Assembly (NCBI GenBank): GCA_028684735.1
Contig: JAQUFI010000034.1
Coordinates: forward strand, 1-13,625
Direction of reading: 5' to 3'
Source of the DNA: Bacilli bacterium
GTDB taxonomy: Bacteria > Bacillota_I > Bacilli_A > RF39 > UBA660
Length of the DNA: 13,625 nucleotides
Positions 13,552-13,625 of the stretch are shown one piece after another. How positions within the stretch are numbered: position 1 is the stretch's first letter; each line of letters begins with the position of its first letter. The position numbers and the translations under genes are program-made. A model generated the notes under the pieces. It was not told the DNA's origin and ran no database searches. It saw nothing but the letters and a program-made list of their open reading frames with translations.

Positions 13552-13625
13552 TTATATGTTTAATAATAACACATTTGAACTCTTATATGCAAACATAGCT
13601 CTTGGATAGTTGTTTAACCAATCTT
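13552..13625 (-). CDS. Possible transposase C-terminus (IS30-like), cut by the window edge
   Basis: One minus-strand frame entering from the right edge reads 23 residues, with WLNNYPRAMFAYKSSN, then a TAA at 13552-13554. An NNYPR-x-F-x-Y-x-S segment just before the stop resembles the C-terminal end of IS30-family transposases (NN-PRK-x-x-x-x-K-x-P/S). The other two minus frames are soon closed by stops. A GTGTCCGCACATTT stretch (13517-13530) and an ACATTT/AAATGT inverted pair (13525-13530, 13540-13545) lie just beyond and could belong to the element end. The fragment is too short for a firm call; it may be chance. Confidence 0.35.
   Translation of the reverse strand, partial: DWLNNYPRAMFAYKSSNVLLLNI

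Overview
The window looks like chromosome from an AT-rich, walled member of the Firmicutes (Bacilli), close to the branch leading to the Mollicutes and Erysipelotrichia. Reasons: low GC outside recA; TTG, GTG and ATG starts behind AAGGAG-type ribosome sites; sigma-A promoters of TTGACA/TATAAT type; a Bacillus-type (B) RNase P RNA; gene order like Bacillus (gpsB next to rnpB, rodZ-pgsA-recA); and a one-piece tmRNA whose tag ends in Ala-Phe-Ala, an ending known from mollicutes. GpsB, RodZ, LysM proteins and a D-Ala-D-Ala peptidase argue for a peptidoglycan wall. The species cannot be named from sequence alone. Apart from the LysM-CAP gene, every gene is on the minus strand.

Right to left (the direction of transcription): at 13552-13625 there is a possible transposase tail. 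The tmRNA gene ssrA (13096-13435) follows, with its own promoter and terminator. Next comes a cell-surface operon from a promoter at 12990-13019: a membrane-anchored Ig-like/transglutaminase protein (11335-12915), an MBOAT O-acyltransferase (10022-11314), an SGNH-fold partner with Cys in place of the nucleophilic Ser (9001-10011), and a small lipoprotein (8514-8999). A VanY/VanX-like M15 peptidase with an SH3-like domain (7156-8442) follows from its own strong promoter, but no terminator separates it from the operon.

The middle holds the only plus-strand gene, a LysM-LysM-CAP protein without a signal peptide (6382-7113). It is convergent with the peptidase over a shared two-way terminator and divergent from a NUDIX hydrolase (5758-6267). 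An unrecognised 201-residue protein (5051-5656) follows, then a large surface protein (2789-4915) with a cohesin-like domain, four cadherin-like beta-sandwich repeats, one membrane helix and a cytoplasmic acidic tail ending in a zinc ribbon.

The left end is a compact housekeeping block: gpsB (TTG start, 2374-2697), the RNase P RNA rnpB (about 2017-2379) whose first helix includes the gpsB stop codon, a short rodZ (TTG start, 1520-1999), pgsA (914-1504) with terminator, and recA (1-672, cut by the window edge) with a consensus promoter and an SOS (LexA/DinR) box. The block joins division, wall elongation, phospholipid synthesis, tRNA processing and DNA repair. cinA, present between pgsA and recA in Bacillus subtilis, is absent. 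I found no CRISPR array, tRNA gene or metabolite riboswitch.
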